A DNA stretch of 5,626 nt from assembly GCA_900551595.1 (NCBI GenBank), contig URWR01000114.1, positions 1-5,626 on the forward strand, written 5' to 3'. Shown one piece after another: positions 4,760-5,626 of this stretch. Position numbers and translations under genes: made by a program. The DNA is from an uncultured Coriobacteriaceae bacterium. Its GTDB lineage: Bacteria > Actinomycetota > Coriobacteriia > Coriobacteriales > Atopobiaceae. Position 1 is the stretch's first letter. Each line of letters starts with the position of its first letter. The notes below the pieces were generated by a model that did not search any database, was not told the origin of the DNA, and was given only the letters and a program-made list of their open reading frames with translations.

Positions 4760-5626
4760 ATGGCAGAACAGATCAACATTGCTCTTGCCGGCAATCCAAA
4801 CTGCGGCAAGACAACGCTGTTCAATGAGCTCACCGGCTCCAACGGGTACGTGGGCAACTGGCCCGGCGTCACCGTGGAGAAGAAGGAAGGCAAGCTGAAG
4901 AAGCACGAGGATGTGGTCATCATGGACCTGCCCGGCATCTACTCCCTGTCCCCCTACACGCTGGAGGAAGTCGTCGCCCGTAACTACCTCATCACCGAGC
5001 GTCCTGACGCGATCCTGAACATCATCGACGGCACGAACCTCGAGCGTAACCTGTATCTCACCACCCAGCTCACTGAGCTCGGCATCCCCGTGGTCATCGC
5101 CATCAACATGATGGATATCGTCCGCAAGAACGGTGATGAGATCAACGTCAAGGAGCTCTCCCGTGAGCTTGGCTGCGAGATCATCGAGATATCCGCACTC
5201 AAGGGCGACGGCGTCATGGACGCTGCCGAGGCTGCCATCCGCGCCGCCAAGGGCACCAAGACCGTCCCAATGCACACCTTCTCCGGCCCTGTCGAGCACG
5301 CCATCGCCCATATCGAAGAGGCGGCCGTGCACTCCATGCCGGAAGAGCAGCAGCGCTGGTATGCCATAAAGATATTCGAGCGCGACGACAAGGTGCTTGA
5401 GAAGCTGGACATCTCCAAGGATGTTCTCGACCACATTGACAGCGACATCAAAGCTGCCGAGAAGGAGCTGGACGATGACGCTGAAAGCATCATCACCAAT
5501 GAGCGCTACGTATATATCGCCGAGATAATCAAATGCTGCTACAAGAAAAAAAATCAGGGTCGGCTTTCTGCTTCCGATAAGATCGACAGGGTGGTCACCA
5601 ACCGCTGGCTGGGTCTGCCCATCTTC
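4760..5626 (+). CDS. feoB: Ferrous iron transporter FeoB (N-terminal 289 residues, cut by window end)
   Basis: FeoB is the membrane transporter that imports Fe(II), with an N-terminal GTPase domain controlling it. All GTPase motifs are visible: G1 GNPNCGKT (11-18), G2 Thr38 in PGVTVE, G3 DLPG (56-59), G4 NMMD (116-119) and G5 SAL (145-147). Asn14 in G1 matches the Asn used for potassium binding in studied FeoB proteins. Residues from about 170 to 270 form the helical guanine-dissociation-inhibitor region, and NRWLGLPIF (281-289) is the usual entry into the first membrane helix, where the window ends. The frame is open to the last base. Codon use is very different from both feoA genes: 28 of 33 third positions from 5035 are G or C, against 12 of 33 at the start of feoA1. 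A run of eight A (5546-5553) lies in the linker before the membrane domain. Family call is certain; the origin of the codon bias is open. Confidence 0.98.
   Translation, partial: MAEQINIALAGNPNCGKTTLFNELTGSNGYVGNWPGVTVEKKEGKLKKHEDVVIMDLPGIYSLSPYTLEEVVARNYLITERPDAILNIIDGTNLERNLYLTTQLTELGIPVVIAINMMDIVRKNGDEINVKELSRELGCEIIEISALKGDGVMDAAEAAIRAAKGTKTVPMHTFSGPVEHAIAHIEEAAVHSMPEEQQRWYAIKIFERDDKVLEKLDISKDVLDHIDSDIKAAEKELDDDAESIITNERYVYIAEIIKCCYKKKNQGRLSASDKIDRVVTNRWLGLPIF

Noticed and set aside
4736..5499. Long - strand frames (232 and 171 residues) opposite feoB
   Set aside because: High GC3 in feoB removes antisense stop codons, which explains these frames; feoB motifs are unambiguous on the + strand.
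1..5626. CRISPR arrays, insertion sequences, toxin-antitoxin or defence genes
   Set aside because: No regular repeat-spacer pattern, transposase motif, or small gene pair of that kind is visible on either strand.

Overview
This is a bacterial chromosomal fragment of roughly balanced GC content, with two operon-like blocks on the + strand and one lone gene on the - strand between them. The protein families fit a Gram-positive anaerobe. The feoA-feoA-feoB arrangement, the heterodimeric exporter with a 'WAWK' linker and the medium GC suggest Clostridia or, more likely, a medium-GC coriobacterium (Cryptobacterium- or Atopobium-like). This assignment is an impression from protein style, not a measurement.

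Left block (2-2292, +): two ABC half-exporters separated by 2 bases. The first is cut by the window edge and keeps only the end of its nucleotide-binding domain. It has Asp at the Walker B catalytic-Glu position and Gln at the switch-His position. The second is complete (616 aa), with canonical catalytic residues but the altered signature LSQGQ. Together they read as a heterodimeric type IV (ABCB-like) exporter with one degenerate and one consensus ATP site, as in TM287/288, BmrC/BmrD and LmrCD. A strong hairpin follows the operon.

Middle (2311-3777, -): one gene for a polytopic membrane protein resembling polysaccharide flippases (Wzx/MATE-like, MOP superfamily), with an unusually basic N-terminal cytoplasmic tail. 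It converges on the ABC operon, and its stop codon lies in the loop of the shared terminator hairpin. It is divergent from the iron genes to its right.

Right block (4058-5626, +): a ferrous iron uptake operon with two consecutive small feoA genes (74 and 76 aa) and the first 289 codons of feoB, which runs off the window just as its membrane domain begins. The divergent region 3778-4057 carries candidate promoters for both directions and a 7-bp inverted repeat with a TTAGCTAA core that could be a metalloregulator site.

The most unusual stretch is 4576-4759, between feoA2 and feoB. A 10-bp perfect inverted repeat encloses a terminator-like hairpin and a second long imperfect hairpin (4585-4682). 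Just beyond it, third-position GC jumps from about 36% (33 codons hand-counted in feoA1) to about 85% (33 codons hand-counted in feoB). This combination suggests either an RNA-based control element before feoB, or a junction where feoB or an inserted element joined an older operon.

No gap between genes exceeds 300 bases. No rRNA, tRNA, CRISPR array, insertion sequence or recognised defence gene is visible. The window is mostly ordinary transport genes, and no plainly new multi-gene system was found.
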